Assembly: GCF_000217715.1 (NCBI RefSeq)
Contig: NC_015666.1
Location: 1,934,270 to 1,998,269 of the forward strand
Reading direction: 5' to 3'
Length of the DNA: 64,000 nucleotides
Source: Halopiger xanaduensis SH-6
Lineage (GTDB): Archaea; Halobacteriota; Halobacteria; Halobacteriales; Natrialbaceae
Below are positions 43,148 to 51,884 of this stretch, one piece after another; the first letter of the stretch is position 1, and every line of letters starts with the position of its first letter. A program made the translations under genes and the position numbers. Below the pieces are notes generated by a model. That model was not told the origin of the DNA. It was given only the letters and a program-made list of their open reading frames with translations, and did not search any database.

Positions 43148-44941
43148 ATGAGAGTCCGTATCGCACCGGGGGCGACCGACGACGAGGCGTCGGCGATCGC
43201 CGCCGCGCTGGCCGAGCACCTCGGTGCTGCGGTCGAAGTCTACGTCGGGAACGCGGACGAACCGGCGGCGGTTCACGAGCACGACTCGAATGGGTCGGGA
43301 CGCGAGTCGATAGGTGAGACCGAGGCCAGCGCCGCGATCGCCGACGGAAACGATGACGACCTCGGTCCCACCGAACGCGAACAGCGCCTCCGCGCGGAGA
43401 TCGAGGACATCCTCGAGGGCGGTCCCGAGAAGTACCGCGAGCAACTCCCCGAGGAGGGCAAACTGTTCGTTCGGGACCGGCTCGAGCTGTGGTTCGGCGG
43501 CGAGGACGACGAGTTCCTCTTCGAGGACGGCAAGTTTGCAGCGTTCGACGACTGGCATCCCGACGGCGCCGGCGAGGAAACGGACGACCGGCTCCCGGCG
43601 GACGGACTCATCACCGGCGCGGCGACCTTCGAGGGGCGGGACGTCCACTTCATGGCCAACGACTACACGGTCAAGCGCGGCAGCATGGCCGCGAAGGGCG
43701 TCGAGAAGTTCCTGCGGATGCAACAGCGCGCCCTGAAGACCGGCCGCCCCGTCCTCTACCTGATGGACTCCTCGGGCGGCCGAATCGACCAGCAGACCGG
43801 CTTCTTCGCCAACCGCGAGGGGATCGGGAAGTACTACTACAACCACTCGATGCTCTCCGGGCGCGTCCCGCAGATCTGCGTCCTCTACGGGCCCTGCATC
43901 GCCGGCGCCGCCTACACGCCCGTCTTCGCGGACTTCACGATCATGGTCGAGGGGATGTCCGCCATGGCGATCGCCTCGCCGCGGATGGTGCAAATGGTAA
44001 CGGGCGAAGATATCGACCTCGAGGAGCTGGGCGGTCCGCAGGTCCACACTCGCGAATCCGGGTCGGCGGATCTCGTCGCGGAGGACGAGGAGCACGCTCG
44101 AGAGCTCGTCGCCCGGTTGATCACCTACCTGCCGGACAACGCCGACGAGACGCCGCCGCGACGGGAGGGGGTCCCGCCCGAGAAGTCGCCCGCCGGGATC
44201 GACGCCGTCGTGCCTCAGCGACCGAACAAGGGGTACGATATGACCGCCGTCATCGAGCGGGTCGTCGACGAGGGATCGTACTTCGAACTCCAGCCGGAGT
44301 ACGGCGCGGAGATCGTCACGGCCTTCGCCCGGATCGACGGCCGCCCGGTCGGCATCGTCGCGAACCAGCCGGCCAAGCGCGCGGGTGCGATCTTCCCGGA
44401 CGCCGCCGAGAAGGCCGCGGGATTCATCTGGAAGTGCGACGCGTTCAACGTGCCGCTGCTGTACCTCTGTGACACCCCCGGCTTCATGGCGGGCTCGGGG
44501 GTCGAGAAGGAGGGGATTCTGGAGCAGGGCAAGAAGATGATCTACGCCACGTCGGCGGCGACGGTGCCCCAGCAGACCGTCGTCGTCCGCAAGGCCTACG
44601 GCGCCGGCATCTACGCGATGGGCGGGCCGGCCTACGATCCCGAGAGCGTCATCGCGCTCCCCTCGGGCGAGATCGCCATCATGGGACCGGACGCGGCGAT
44701 CAACGCCGTCTACGCCCGCAAGCTCGCCGAAATCGACGACCCTGAGGAACGCGAGCGTCAGGAGCGGGAACTGCGCGAAGCGTACCGCGAGGACATCGAC
44801 GTCCACCGGATGGCCAGCGAGGTCGTCATCGACGAGATCGTCCCGCCGAGCACGCTCCGGGAGGAACTCGCCGCCCGGTTCGCCTTCTACGAGGACGTCG
44901 AGAAGTCCGTGCCGTCGAAAAAACACGGGACGGTACTGTAG
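43148..44941 (+). CDS. Acyl-CoA carboxylase carboxyltransferase subunit with N-terminal epsilon-like extension
   Basis: The protein has 597 residues. The C-terminal 510 are the biotin-dependent carboxyltransferase: VYLMDSSGGRIDQQTG-type oxyanion hole, then VPQICVLYGPCIAGAAYTPV, VIERVVDEGSYFELQPEYGA and LCDTPGFMAGSGVEKEGILE. It transfers CO2 from carboxybiotin to acetyl- or propionyl-CoA. The first 80 residues (MRVRIAPGATDDEASAIAAA, HLGAAVEVYVGNADE) resemble the small epsilon or PccX-like subunits of actinobacterial and haloarchaeal carboxylases, here fused to the subunit. The biotin carboxylase partner is not in the window. The gene stands alone; the start is the ATG at 43148. Confidence 0.92.
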   Translation: MRVRIAPGATDDEASAIAAALAEHLGAAVEVYVGNADEPAAVHEHDSNGSGRESIGETEASAAIADGNDDDLGPTEREQRLRAEIEDILEGGPEKYREQLPEEGKLFVRDRLELWFGGEDDEFLFEDGKFAAFDDWHPDGAGEETDDRLPADGLITGAATFEGRDVHFMANDYTVKRGSMAAKGVEKFLRMQQRALKTGRPVLYLMDSSGGRIDQQTGFFANREGIGKYYYNHSMLSGRVPQICVLYGPCIAGAAYTPVFADFTIMVEGMSAMAIASPRMVQMVTGEDIDLEELGGPQVHTRESGSADLVAEDEEHARELVARLITYLPDNADETPPRREGVPPEKSPAGIDAVVPQRPNKGYDMTAVIERVVDEGSYFELQPEYGAEIVTAFARIDGRPVGIVANQPAKRAGAIFPDAAEKAAGFIWKCDAFNVPLLYLCDTPGFMAGSGVEKEGILEQGKKMIYATSAATVPQQTVVVRKAYGAGIYAMGGPAYDPESVIALPSGEIAIMGPDAAINAVYARKLAEIDDPEERERQERELREAYREDIDVHRMASEVVIDEIVPPSTLREELAARFAFYEDVEKSVPSKKHGTVL

Positions 44942-45193
44942 CGAACCTCGAAGCGGCGCGCTCGCCATCGGTCTGCGAGCGGGCTCGAGCCGGGTTGGAG
45001 CCGAACCTACCACATTTCGTATCCGTATTACCCGCCGTTGACTCGGGTATGCCTCGTTTTCCGCCGCGGTTATCGCCGCTTAAATCGACCGCGACCGCCG
45101 CTACGGTTGTCATAACAATACACGGTGTGCTGGAAGCCGCGGGTGTTCCGGCGCTCCGATGGCCCCGGCCGGTTCGACTCCGGCGGAGCGTCT

Positions 45194-45544
45194 ATGGGTT
45201 CCGACGCCCCGTACTGGCACCACCGGCTCCCCGTCGACGTCACGTCGCTCGGGTTCGAGCGGCTGCTGTGGGTCGTCGTCGCGATCGCGCTCGTCGGCGA
45301 CGTCGCGACGACGTTCGCCGGGCTCTACCTGGGGCTGTCCGAATCGAATCCGGTCGCCCGCGGCGCGATCGACGGCTACGGGCTCGGCGGGATGCTCGCC
45401 CTGAAGGGGTTCGCCGTCGGCGTCGCCCTCCTCTGTCGGCCGCTGCTGCCGCAGGTCTACCGGCCGATCATCCCGGCCGGCCTCGCGCTCCCGTGGACGG
45501 TCGCCGTCTGCATCAACCTCTACATGATCTCGGTCGTCGCCTGA
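45194..45544 (+). CDS. Four-helix membrane protein (DUF5658-like)
   Basis: The protein has 116 residues. Three or four hydrophobic segments hold RLLWVVVAIALVGDVATTFA, the SNPVARGAIDGYGLGGMLAL loop and LKGFAVGVALLCRPLLPQVY. A family with a DxxxT...NP motif like this occurs in haloarchaea and bacteria as DUF5658; the assignment is from memory. The ATG at 45194 is chosen because the family-like sequence follows MGSDAPYW; 250 bp upstream of it contain only a TATA-like CATAACAATAC (45110-45120). Confidence 0.7.
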   Translation: MGSDAPYWHHRLPVDVTSLGFERLLWVVVAIALVGDVATTFAGLYLGLSESNPVARGAIDGYGLGGMLALKGFAVGVALLCRPLLPQVYRPIIPAGLALPWTVAVCINLYMISVVA

Positions 45545-45571
45545 CCGCGATTCGGTAACCGTTCTCACCCC

Positions 45572-46195
45572 TTAGTCGACGAACTCCACGGCGACGTCCG
45601 TCGAGTGTGCCTCCCACTCCGCCCGTGAAACGCTATAGCGGTAGCAGTCGACCGGATCGCCGTTCAGGACGACGTGGTTCCAGAAGCGACCCTCGCGGCT
45701 GCCGCCGTAGGCCTCGACGTACTTCTCGATCGCGCGGTTCGACCGCTCGTTGTCGACGTGGGCCGCGACGGCCACCAGCTCGAGGTCGAGCCGGTCGAAG
45801 GCCAGTTCGACGAACGCGGCGGCTCGCTCGCCGGAGTAGCCGCGGCCCCAGAACCGCTTGCGGAGCCAGACGCCGAGCGTCATCGTCCGTTTCTCCCAGT
45901 TGATCCCGAAACCGCCGGTACCGGCGATCTCGCTGGCCCCGTCTTCGTCCTCTCGAGGGCGGATCACGTACGACGCGCCGTCGTTCGACTCGTACTGCTC
46001 GCCCATGTGCTCGAGGAACTCGAGAGTGTCCTTCGGGGTCTCGTGGGGATCCCAGGTGAGGTACTCGGTGATCGCCTCGATGTCGGGATCTGACGAGCAG
46101 ATGTCGTACAACTCGAGCGTGTCGACCGACTCCGGTCGCAATGCCTCGAGTCGCAGGCGGTCGGTTTCGATGGTTTCGGGGAGCACATCGCCCAT
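45572..46195 (-). CDS. GNAT family N-acetyltransferase (RimJ/RimL-like)
   Basis: The protein has 207 residues. LPETIETDRLRLEALRPESV, then ASEIAGTGGFGINWEKRTMT, TLGVWLRKRFWGRGYSGERA and the acetyl-CoA-binding RGYSGERAAAFVELAFDRLD are typical of the RimJ/RimL branch. It ends VAVAAHVDNERSNRAIEKYV, the usual motif for acceptance of an amino group. The acceptor could be a ribosomal protein or other N terminus. The ATG at 46195 starts MGDVLPETIE. Confidence 0.9.
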   Translation of the reverse strand: MGDVLPETIETDRLRLEALRPESVDTLELYDICSSDPDIEAITEYLTWDPHETPKDTLEFLEHMGEQYESNDGASYVIRPREDEDGASEIAGTGGFGINWEKRTMTLGVWLRKRFWGRGYSGERAAAFVELAFDRLDLELVAVAAHVDNERSNRAIEKYVEAYGGSREGRFWNHVVLNGDPVDCYRYSVSRAEWEAHSTDVAVEFVD

Positions 46196-46274
46196 GCCCG
46201 TCGTGTCGACCGGTTGAATAAAAGTCGTGCTGGTGGTACGTGAAGCATCCGCATACGGGAATTCCGGGGTGCCG

Positions 46275-46895
46275 TCAGTTCGATTTCGACTCCGATCGCT
46301 CGAGTGTTCGCCGCCAGCCCCGGACTTCCTCGAGCACGGCCTCCCACTGCTCGATCGATCCCGGCACGTCGGCGACGGCGGAGCGCTCGGGGTCGGCACT
46401 GCGGCCGTGCTCTCGTGCGGACTCGAGACCAGCCTGAATTGACCCTGGATCGTCGACATTCCAGAAACGAAGGTCCGATCCGCCCGCGACCTCGACCGTC
46501 ACGGTTCCGTAGCCGACCAGTCGGCCGACCGCGTGCTGCGATCGCTGCGTGTTCTGGACGCACTCGAGTGGAACGGCGCGAACGGACACCCCGAGGACGC
46601 CGCTTCGAGTCGCGATCCGGTGCGTCGTAACTGCGAACGTCGTACGCGTGACGCGAGCGTACTGCCACGCCGCCGGCGCGACGACCGCCGGAATCAAGAC
46701 CACCCCGACTAGCGGCAGCAACTCGAGCGCAATGGCAGCGACAGCGGCGAGCGATCCGATGATCGCCAGTGCGAGCCACGGATAGACTGTCTGGATCCGC
46801 GGCCCGGCCTGCCACCGCAGCTCCTCGTCCGGCGCGAACACGAGCCACTCGAGGGGGCTTTCCGAAGCCGCGTCGGGCATCGCTTCCGCGGTCAT
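46275..46895 (-). CDS. Bacterial PH domain membrane protein (YdbS-like), second of a pair
   Basis: The protein has 206 residues. Two adjacent hydrophobic helices (PWLALAIIGSLAAVAAIALE and LLPLVGVVLIPAVVAPAAW) are followed by the bPH2 fold: VTRTTFAVTTHRIATRSGVL, VPLECVQNTQRSQHAVGRLV and GYGTVTVEVAGGSDLRFWNV. The C-terminal 50 residues are helical and charged. Its ATG overlaps the stop of the upstream PH gene (ATGA), so the two are coupled and probably form a heteromer at the membrane. In bacteria YdbS/YdbT-type proteins occur in such pairs. The function is unknown. Confidence 0.85.
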   Translation of the reverse strand: MTAEAMPDAASESPLEWLVFAPDEELRWQAGPRIQTVYPWLALAIIGSLAAVAAIALELLPLVGVVLIPAVVAPAAWQYARVTRTTFAVTTHRIATRSGVLGVSVRAVPLECVQNTQRSQHAVGRLVGYGTVTVEVAGGSDLRFWNVDDPGSIQAGLESAREHGRSADPERSAVADVPGSIEQWEAVLEEVRGWRRTLERSESKSN

Positions 46896-47533
46896 GATCG
46901 CCGGTCGTTGGATCCCGTCGTGATCCCGTCGGGATCAGCGTCGTGTTCCGGTTGCCGTCCGTGGTCCGATCGCGGTCGGTCTCGCTCCTCGAGCGTTGTG
47001 CGGATCGTCCGCAGTTCGGTGAGAATCTCCTCGAGCACATCGTCAGGCATGTGTTCGTCGCGGTCGTCCCGGCGAGTGTGGTCGCGCTCGCGCTGGTCGC
47101 TGATGACGTGCTGGACCGCTCGGGGATCCGCGACGGATTTGAACGCCATTTCGACGCCGGAGCCGCCTGCGGTACTGATTTCGACGGTTCCATAGCCGAA
47201 GTGGGCACCCAGCGCGGACTGGGAGTAGGAGATGTCCTGCACTTTCCCGTGTTCGATCCGCTTGACGTCTCGCGAGAGGACGCCGGTTTTCCGGTAGAGC
47301 GCGCGGTTCGTGACGACGTAGTGCGTGTTCGTCACGCGGAGGTACTCGCCGGCGATCACGAGGAGCCCGACCAGCACGATCGCGAGCGGGATCCCGACCA
47401 GCACCGCGGGCAGGAGCGTGCGTCGGTCCGGCCCGCCGGTCCAGACGAGTTCTTCGTCGTCGTCGAGCGACAGCCACTCGAGGTCGGCGGCGGTCGCCGA
47501 CGCGCTCGAGTCGGGCGTCGTATCGGTTGCCAT
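46892..47533 (-). CDS. Bacterial PH domain membrane protein, first of a pair
   Basis: The protein has 213 residues. After a Ser/Asp-rich start comes a helix pair (LLPAVLVGIPLAIVLVGLLV) and the PH domain: VTNTHYVVTNRALYRKTGVL, KRIEHGKVQDISYSQSALG and GYGTVEISTAGGSGVEMAFK. From about residue 145 a charged helical tail (EHMPDDVLEEILTELRTIRT) suggests a coiled coil. It is 8 bp downstream of the MaoC-like gene and overlaps the second PH gene by four bases. The three genes form one transcription unit. The role may be lipid binding or membrane scaffolding; that is inference. Confidence 0.85.
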   Translation of the reverse strand: MATDTTPDSSASATAADLEWLSLDDDEELVWTGGPDRRTLLPAVLVGIPLAIVLVGLLVIAGEYLRVTNTHYVVTNRALYRKTGVLSRDVKRIEHGKVQDISYSQSALGAHFGYGTVEISTAGGSGVEMAFKSVADPRAVQHVISDQRERDHTRRDDRDEHMPDDVLEEILTELRTIRTTLEERDRPRSDHGRQPEHDADPDGITTGSNDRRS

Positions 47534-47541
47534 ACGGCGGC

Positions 47542-48009
47542 TTACTCACTCCCCGCCGAAACGTGTTCCCGTTTTAACGAGAGGACCGTCCGATCGAACT
47601 CGCAGACGAGGTCGTCGTCCTGATTGAACGCCTCCACGTGCATCGTGACGACCCCGCGCTCGCCGTCGCTGGTCTCGCGCTTGTCGGCCACGGTCGACCG
47701 CGCGCGGATCGTGTCGCCGTGGAAGACCGGGTTCGGGTGCTCGACGTCGTCGTACGAGAGGTTCGCGACGATCGTCCCGTCGGTCGTCTCGGGGATCGAG
47801 ATACCGACGGCCAGCGACAGCGTATAGAGGCCGTTGACGACGCGCTCGCCGAACTCGGTGTCGGCGGCGAACTCGCTGTCGAGGTGCAGCGGCTGCTGGT
47901 TCATCGTCATGTCGCAGAAGCGCTGGTTGTCGCTCTCGGAGATCGTCCGCCGGCGCTCGTGCTCGATCGTCTCGCCAACTTCGAACTCCTCGTAGTACAG
48001 GCCCGTCAT
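47542..48009 (-). CDS. MaoC-like hot-dog dehydratase
   Basis: The protein has 155 residues and a single hot-dog domain. The hydratase-2 motif is RRRTISESDNQRFCDMTMNQ, with QPLHLDSEFAADTEFGERVV and NGLYTLSLAVGISIPET next. It probably hydrates an enoyl-CoA or a related thioester. The haloarchaeal mesaconyl-CoA hydratase is longer with two such domains, so this is a different single-domain member. It starts an operon with the two PH domain genes (8-bp gap). The ATG at 48009 begins MTGLYYEEFEVGETIE. No CoA genes adjoin it, which makes the partner unclear. Confidence 0.88.
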   Translation of the reverse strand: MTGLYYEEFEVGETIEHERRRTISESDNQRFCDMTMNQQPLHLDSEFAADTEFGERVVNGLYTLSLAVGISIPETTDGTIVANLSYDDVEHPNPVFHGDTIRARSTVADKRETSDGERGVVTMHVEAFNQDDDLVCEFDRTVLSLKREHVSAGSE

Positions 48010-48160
48010 ACCGTCATCGTCGACGATACGAACCAAAAACGTACTGCAGCCGACCCTCGAGCGGCGCGGTCGATCGAGGATCGAATCGAGGTCGGTCAAC
48101 CCGAACCGAAACTGTTTTCGTCGTTTACGTATTAGAACACTAATAATTCGGCCGTCGGCC

Positions 48161-48670
48161 GTGATCCCCGTGACCTGGTGGCTACAGTTCGTCGACGTCG
48201 GCACGACCCTCGAGGAGGCGACCGGCGTCTGGCAGTACGTACTCGTGTTCGTCCTGACGATGGTCCCCGCGATCGAGCCGTTTCTCGTGATCCCGGCCGC
48301 GATCGGCCTCGGGCTCGATCCGGTGCTGACAGGGCTGGCCGCGTTCGCCGGCAGCGTGACGGTCGTCAGCGCGATCGTCCTCGCGCAGCGGCGCCTCGTC
48401 GCGTGGTGGGCGCGTCGGTTCGGCGGGGATCCCGCCGACTCGAGCGACCGCTACGAGCGGGCGCGGCGGCTCTGGAATCGGTACGGGCTCGCCGGACTTG
48501 CCTTCGCCGGGCCGATACTCGCCGGGATCCACCTCACAGCGCTGCTGGCGGCGACCGCGGGCTCGAACAGTCGGACGGCGATAGCGTGGCTGACGGTCGG
48601 CCTCGGCGCGTGGACGGTCGCGCTCGTCGCCGGATCGGTCGCCGGCTTTTCGGTCCTCGGAATCGTCTAA
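48161..48670 (+). CDS. Small multidrug export-like membrane protein
   Basis: The protein has 169 residues. The helices VLVFVLTMVPAIEPFLVIPA, LTGLAAFAGSVTVVSAIVLA and ILAGIHLTALLAATAGSNSR have the pattern of the Sm_multidrug_ex family, with AIEPFLVIPAAIGLGLDP and AFAGPILAGIHLTALLA as its two signature stretches. The substrate is uncertain despite the family name. The start is GTG at 48161; a second GTG at 48170 (MTWWLQFVDVG) is equally possible. The promoter region is AT-rich (TAGAACACTAATAATTC, 48132-48148). The gene is divergent from the MaoC operon. Confidence 0.75.
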   Translation: MIPVTWWLQFVDVGTTLEEATGVWQYVLVFVLTMVPAIEPFLVIPAAIGLGLDPVLTGLAAFAGSVTVVSAIVLAQRRLVAWWARRFGGDPADSSDRYERARRLWNRYGLAGLAFAGPILAGIHLTALLAATAGSNSRTAIAWLTVGLGAWTVALVAGSVAGFSVLGIV

Positions 48671-48738
48671 GCGCGGCGCTTGGTGGCCGCTCGGCCGACC
48701 AGCACACTCGATAGCTCGATGTCCTGCCGCGAGTCCGC

Positions 48739-50145
48739 TTACTCCACCATTTCCGTCTCATCGCCCGCGTCCTGCTGCACCCAGATCATCTTCGTGTTCA
48801 CGAACTCGCGGATGCCGTGACGGGACAGTTCTCGGCCGTAGCCCGAGTCCTTCACGCCGCCGAAGGGCAGGCGCGGATCAGACTTGACGAGTTCGTTCAC
48901 GAACGCCATTCCCGATTCGAACTGCCGGGCGACCCGCTCGCCGCGCTCCAAGTCTTCGGTCCAGACGCTCGCGCCGAGGCCGAAGCGGGTGTCGTTGGCC
49001 TTCTCGATCGCCGCCTCCTCGTCGGGCACGCGGAAGACCGTCGCGACGGGGCCGAACAGTTCCTCCTCGTCAGCGGGCGCGTTCTCGGGAACGTCCGTGA
49101 GCACCGTCGGCGGGTAGAAGGCGCCCTCGCGGTCCATCGGCTCGCCGCCGAGTTCGATCTCGCCGCCCTGCTCGGCGGTCTCCTCGACTTGGTCGTGGAG
49201 TTCCTCCATGAGATCCTCACGAGCCTGCGGGCCGATGTCGGTGTCCTCGTCCATCGGATCGCCGACGGTCTGGGCGTCCATCTCCTCGATGAATCGGTCG
49301 ACGAACTCGTCGTAGACCTCGTCGACGACAATGAACCGTTTCGCCGCAATGCACGACTGGCCGTTGTTGATGAGCCGCGCCTGGGCCGCCGTCTCGACCG
49401 TTTCGTCCATGGGGGCGTCCTCGAGGACGACGAACGGATCGCTGCCGCCGAGCTCTAAGACGTTCTTCTTGAGCTGACTGCCGGCAGTTTCGGCGACCGA
49501 GCGGCCCGCGCCGTCGCTGCCGGTGAGGGTGACGCCGGCGATTCGCTCGTCCTCGATCACGGTATCGATCTCGCTCGAACTGATCAGCAGGGAGGTGAAC
49601 GCGCCCTCGGGAAAGCCCGCCTCATGAAAGACGTCCTCGATGGCCCGCGCGCAGCCGGGGACGTTCGAGGCGTGTTTCAGCAGGCCGACGTTTCCCGCGG
49701 CGAGATTCGGCGCGGCGAAGCGGAAGACCTGCCAGAACGGGAAGTTCCAGGGCATGATCGCCAGGATCGGGCCCAGCGGCTGGTAGGCGACGACGGTGCG
49801 GGCGCTCTCGTCGCCGGAGACGACGTCGTCCTGCAGGAACTCGGCCGCGTGCTCGGCGTAGTAGTCGCAGACCCACGCGCACTTCTCGACCTCGTCGCGG
49901 GCCTGTCCGATCGGTTTCCCCATCTCCCGCGTCATGAGTTCGGCGTACTCGTCTTCGTTCTCCCGGAGGATCTCGCCCGCTCGCGCGAGCAGTTGCTGGC
50001 GAGTTTCGATCGGCGTCTCGCTCCACTCCTCGAACGTCTCGTTGGCCCGCTCGAGTTGTTCCTCGCGCTCGTCGTCGGATTCCTCGTCGTAGGTGTCGAC
50101 GACCTCGCCGGTGGCCGGATTGGTGCTCTCGATGCTCACGCGCAC
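48739..50145 (-). CDS. Aldehyde dehydrogenase (succinate-semialdehyde dehydrogenase-like)
   Basis: The protein has 468 residues. The catalytic Cys is in [16 protein letters not shown] and the Glu in [37 protein letters not shown], the NAD(P) binding segment, is complete, as is the C-terminal [20 protein letters not shown]. The overall pattern, with [19 protein letters not shown] at the start and the compact length, resembles GabD-type succinate-semialdehyde dehydrogenases. The start is GTG at 50145; an internal GTG at 50139 is possible. A second aldehyde dehydrogenase starts at 63690. Confidence 0.93.
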   Translation of the reverse strand: MRVSIESTNPATGEVVDTYDEESDDEREEQLERANETFEEWSETPIETRQQLLARAGEILRENEDEYAELMTREMGKPIGQARDEVEKCAWVCDYYAEHAAEFLQDDVVSGDESARTVVAYQPLGPILAIMPWNFPFWQVFRFAAPNLAAGNVGLLKHASNVPGCARAIEDVFHEAGFPEGAFTSLLISSSEIDTVIEDERIAGVTLTGSDGAGRSVAETAGSQLKKNVLELGGSDPFVVLEDAPMDETVETAAQARLINNGQSCIAAKRFIVVDEVYDEFVDRFIEEMDAQTVGDPMDEDTDIGPQAREDLMEELHDQVEETAEQGGEIELGGEPMDREGAFYPPTVLTDVPENAPADEEELFGPVATVFRVPDEEAAIEKANDTRFGLGASVWTEDLERGERVARQFESGMAFVNELVKSDPRLPFGGVKDSGYGRELSRHGIREFVNTKMIWVQQDAGDETEMVE

Positions 50146-50345
50146 GTCGACGACGAGCAGACGCTTAGAACGTCGGGCGGCTATCGAAGGGATCGCCGAA
50201 TCCGGGCGCCCGTGACAAGCGACGAGGCCCGATGCAGCGCCAAGCGTTTTCCCGGCGGGCCGGGTACCTCCGGCACCTGCGTACCCGGCCGTCGCCGTGA
50301 CGTACCGATGCGGTCGCGGTCGTCGCAGTAGCCTTCTACCCGATT

Positions 50346-51656
50346 ATGACATCAGCTAATTCCACGTCCGAATACGAATCCGTGTCCGAGTCCGAGTCCG
50401 AACGCGAGCGCGATCCGGAGAGCGCCGTCGAAACCGCCCGTCGCCAACTCGAGCGCGCGGCCGCCCACCTCGACGTCGACGACGGCATCATCGAGCGACT
50501 GCAGCACCCGACGAGCGTGTACCGGGTGTCGATCCCGCTCGAGCGCGACGACGGGAGCACGGAGATGCTCACGGGCTATCGCGCCCATCACGACAGCGTC
50601 CGCGGCCCGTACAAGGGCGGACTCCGCTACCATCCCGACGTGACCGAGGACGAGTGTATCGGCCTCTCGATGTGGATGACCTGGAAGTGTGCGGTGATGG
50701 ACATCCCCTTCGGCGGCGGCAAGGGCGGCGTCGTCGTCAACCCGAAGGACCTCAGTCGCGACGAGAAAGAGCGGCTCACCCGCCGGTTCGCGGAGGAACT
50801 GCGGCCGATAATCGGGCCGATGACGGACATCCCGGCCCCCGATATGGGAACCGATCCGCAGACGATGGCGTGGTTCATGGACGCCTACTCGATGCAGCAG
50901 GGCCAGACCGAGCCCGGCGTCGTCACCGGCAAACCGCCGGTCGTCGGCGGCTCCTACGGCCGCGAGGAAGCGCCCGGCCGAAGCGTCGGGATCATCACCC
51001 GGGAGACGATCGAGTACTACGACTGGGACCCCGAGGAGACGACCGTCGCCGTGCAGGGATTCGGCAGCGTCGGCGCGAACGCGGCCCGGTACCTCGACGA
51101 GCTGGGGACGTCCGTCGTCGCCGTCTCGGACGTCGACGGCGCGATCTACGACCCCGACGGCCTCGACACCACCGACGTCGAGGACCACGACGAGACGCCG
51201 GGGATGGTTTCGGGCTACGACGCCCCCGAAACGCTGTCGAACGAGGCCCTGCTCGAGTTGGACGTCGACGTGCTCATCCCCGCGGCCGTCGGCAACGTCC
51301 TGACGGCCGAGAACGCTCGCGACGTGCAGGCCGGGATGATCGTCGAGGGTGCGAACGGCCCGACGACCTCGAGGGCCGACGAAATCTTCGAGGAGCGCGG
51401 GGTGCCGGTCGTGCCCGACATCATCGCCAACGCCGGCGGCGTCACCGTGAGCTACTTCGAGTGGCTGCAGGACATCAACCGCCGCTCGTGGCGCCACGAG
51501 CGGGTCAACGAGGAACTCGAGACGGAGATGCTCCGAGCCTGGAACGCCGTCCGGTCGGAGTACGAGGACCGGGACGTCACCTGGCGGGACGCGACCTACA
51601 TCGTCGCGCTCTCGCGGATCGCCGCGGCGCACGAGGCGCGCGGGCTCTGGCCGTAG
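50346..51656 (+). CDS. gdhB: Glutamate dehydrogenase (Glu/Leu/Phe/Val family), copy 1
   Basis: The protein has 436 residues and interconverts glutamate and 2-oxoglutarate. Catalytic Lys residues are in [18 protein letters not shown] (Lys90), [10 protein letters not shown] (Lys114) and [10 protein letters not shown] (Lys126). The nucleotide-binding GFGSVG is at 238-243. The first 25 residues are a Ser-Glu dipeptide repeat ([12 protein letters not shown]). It shares about half its residues with copy 2 at 55085, from which it is separated by the replication origin. Whether it uses NAD or NADP cannot be fixed by eye. The gdhB symbol only follows the paralogue order used in other haloarchaea. Confidence 0.92.
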   Translation: MTSANSTSEYESVSESESERERDPESAVETARRQLERAAAHLDVDDGIIERLQHPTSVYRVSIPLERDDGSTEMLTGYRAHHDSVRGPYKGGLRYHPDVTEDECIGLSMWMTWKCAVMDIPFGGGKGGVVVNPKDLSRDEKERLTRRFAEELRPIIGPMTDIPAPDMGTDPQTMAWFMDAYSMQQGQTEPGVVTGKPPVVGGSYGREEAPGRSVGIITRETIEYYDWDPEETTVAVQGFGSVGANAARYLDELGTSVVAVSDVDGAIYDPDGLDTTDVEDHDETPGMVSGYDAPETLSNEALLELDVDVLIPAAVGNVLTAENARDVQAGMIVEGANGPTTSRADEIFEERGVPVVPDIIANAGGVTVSYFEWLQDINRRSWRHERVNEELETEMLRAWNAVRSEYEDRDVTWRDATYIVALSRIAAAHEARGLWP

Positions 51657-51696
51657 CTTGCTCGGCGGGCCGCTGCCGGTCCTCGCCGATCCCCCA

Positions 51697-51717
51697 CACC
51701 CCTCGTTCAGAGTGAAA
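51697..51717 (+). repeat. Origin recognition box, copy a
   Basis: A 21-bp match to the repeat found in the origin region (complement of core TTCACTCTGAACGAGGGG followed by TG). It lies between the gdhB stop and the orc1/cdc6 stop, 1.4 kb from the other copies. Confidence 0.7.
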
Positions 51718-51884
51718 ACGGCCCGGCGGGAAGGGGACCCCCGTCTCGGGTCTGCGAGATGGGTCCTGGGACTAGCGGTCGATAGACCGAGTCGCGATCG
51801 AGGTCGGAATAGAGGATCGGTCGGCGGTTCAAGAGACGAAAGACGTCGCGAGACAGCGGACGCCGCCCGGATACCGAATCGGGA

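Noticed and set aside
43100-45013. 637-codon minus-strand frame opposite the carboxyltransferase gene
   Set aside because: Shadow frame caused by third-position GC; no family-like sequence and full overlap with a clear enzyme gene.
50352-51632. 426-codon minus-strand frame opposite gdh copy 1
   Set aside because: Shadow frame; the glutamate dehydrogenase motifs on the plus strand are unmistakable.
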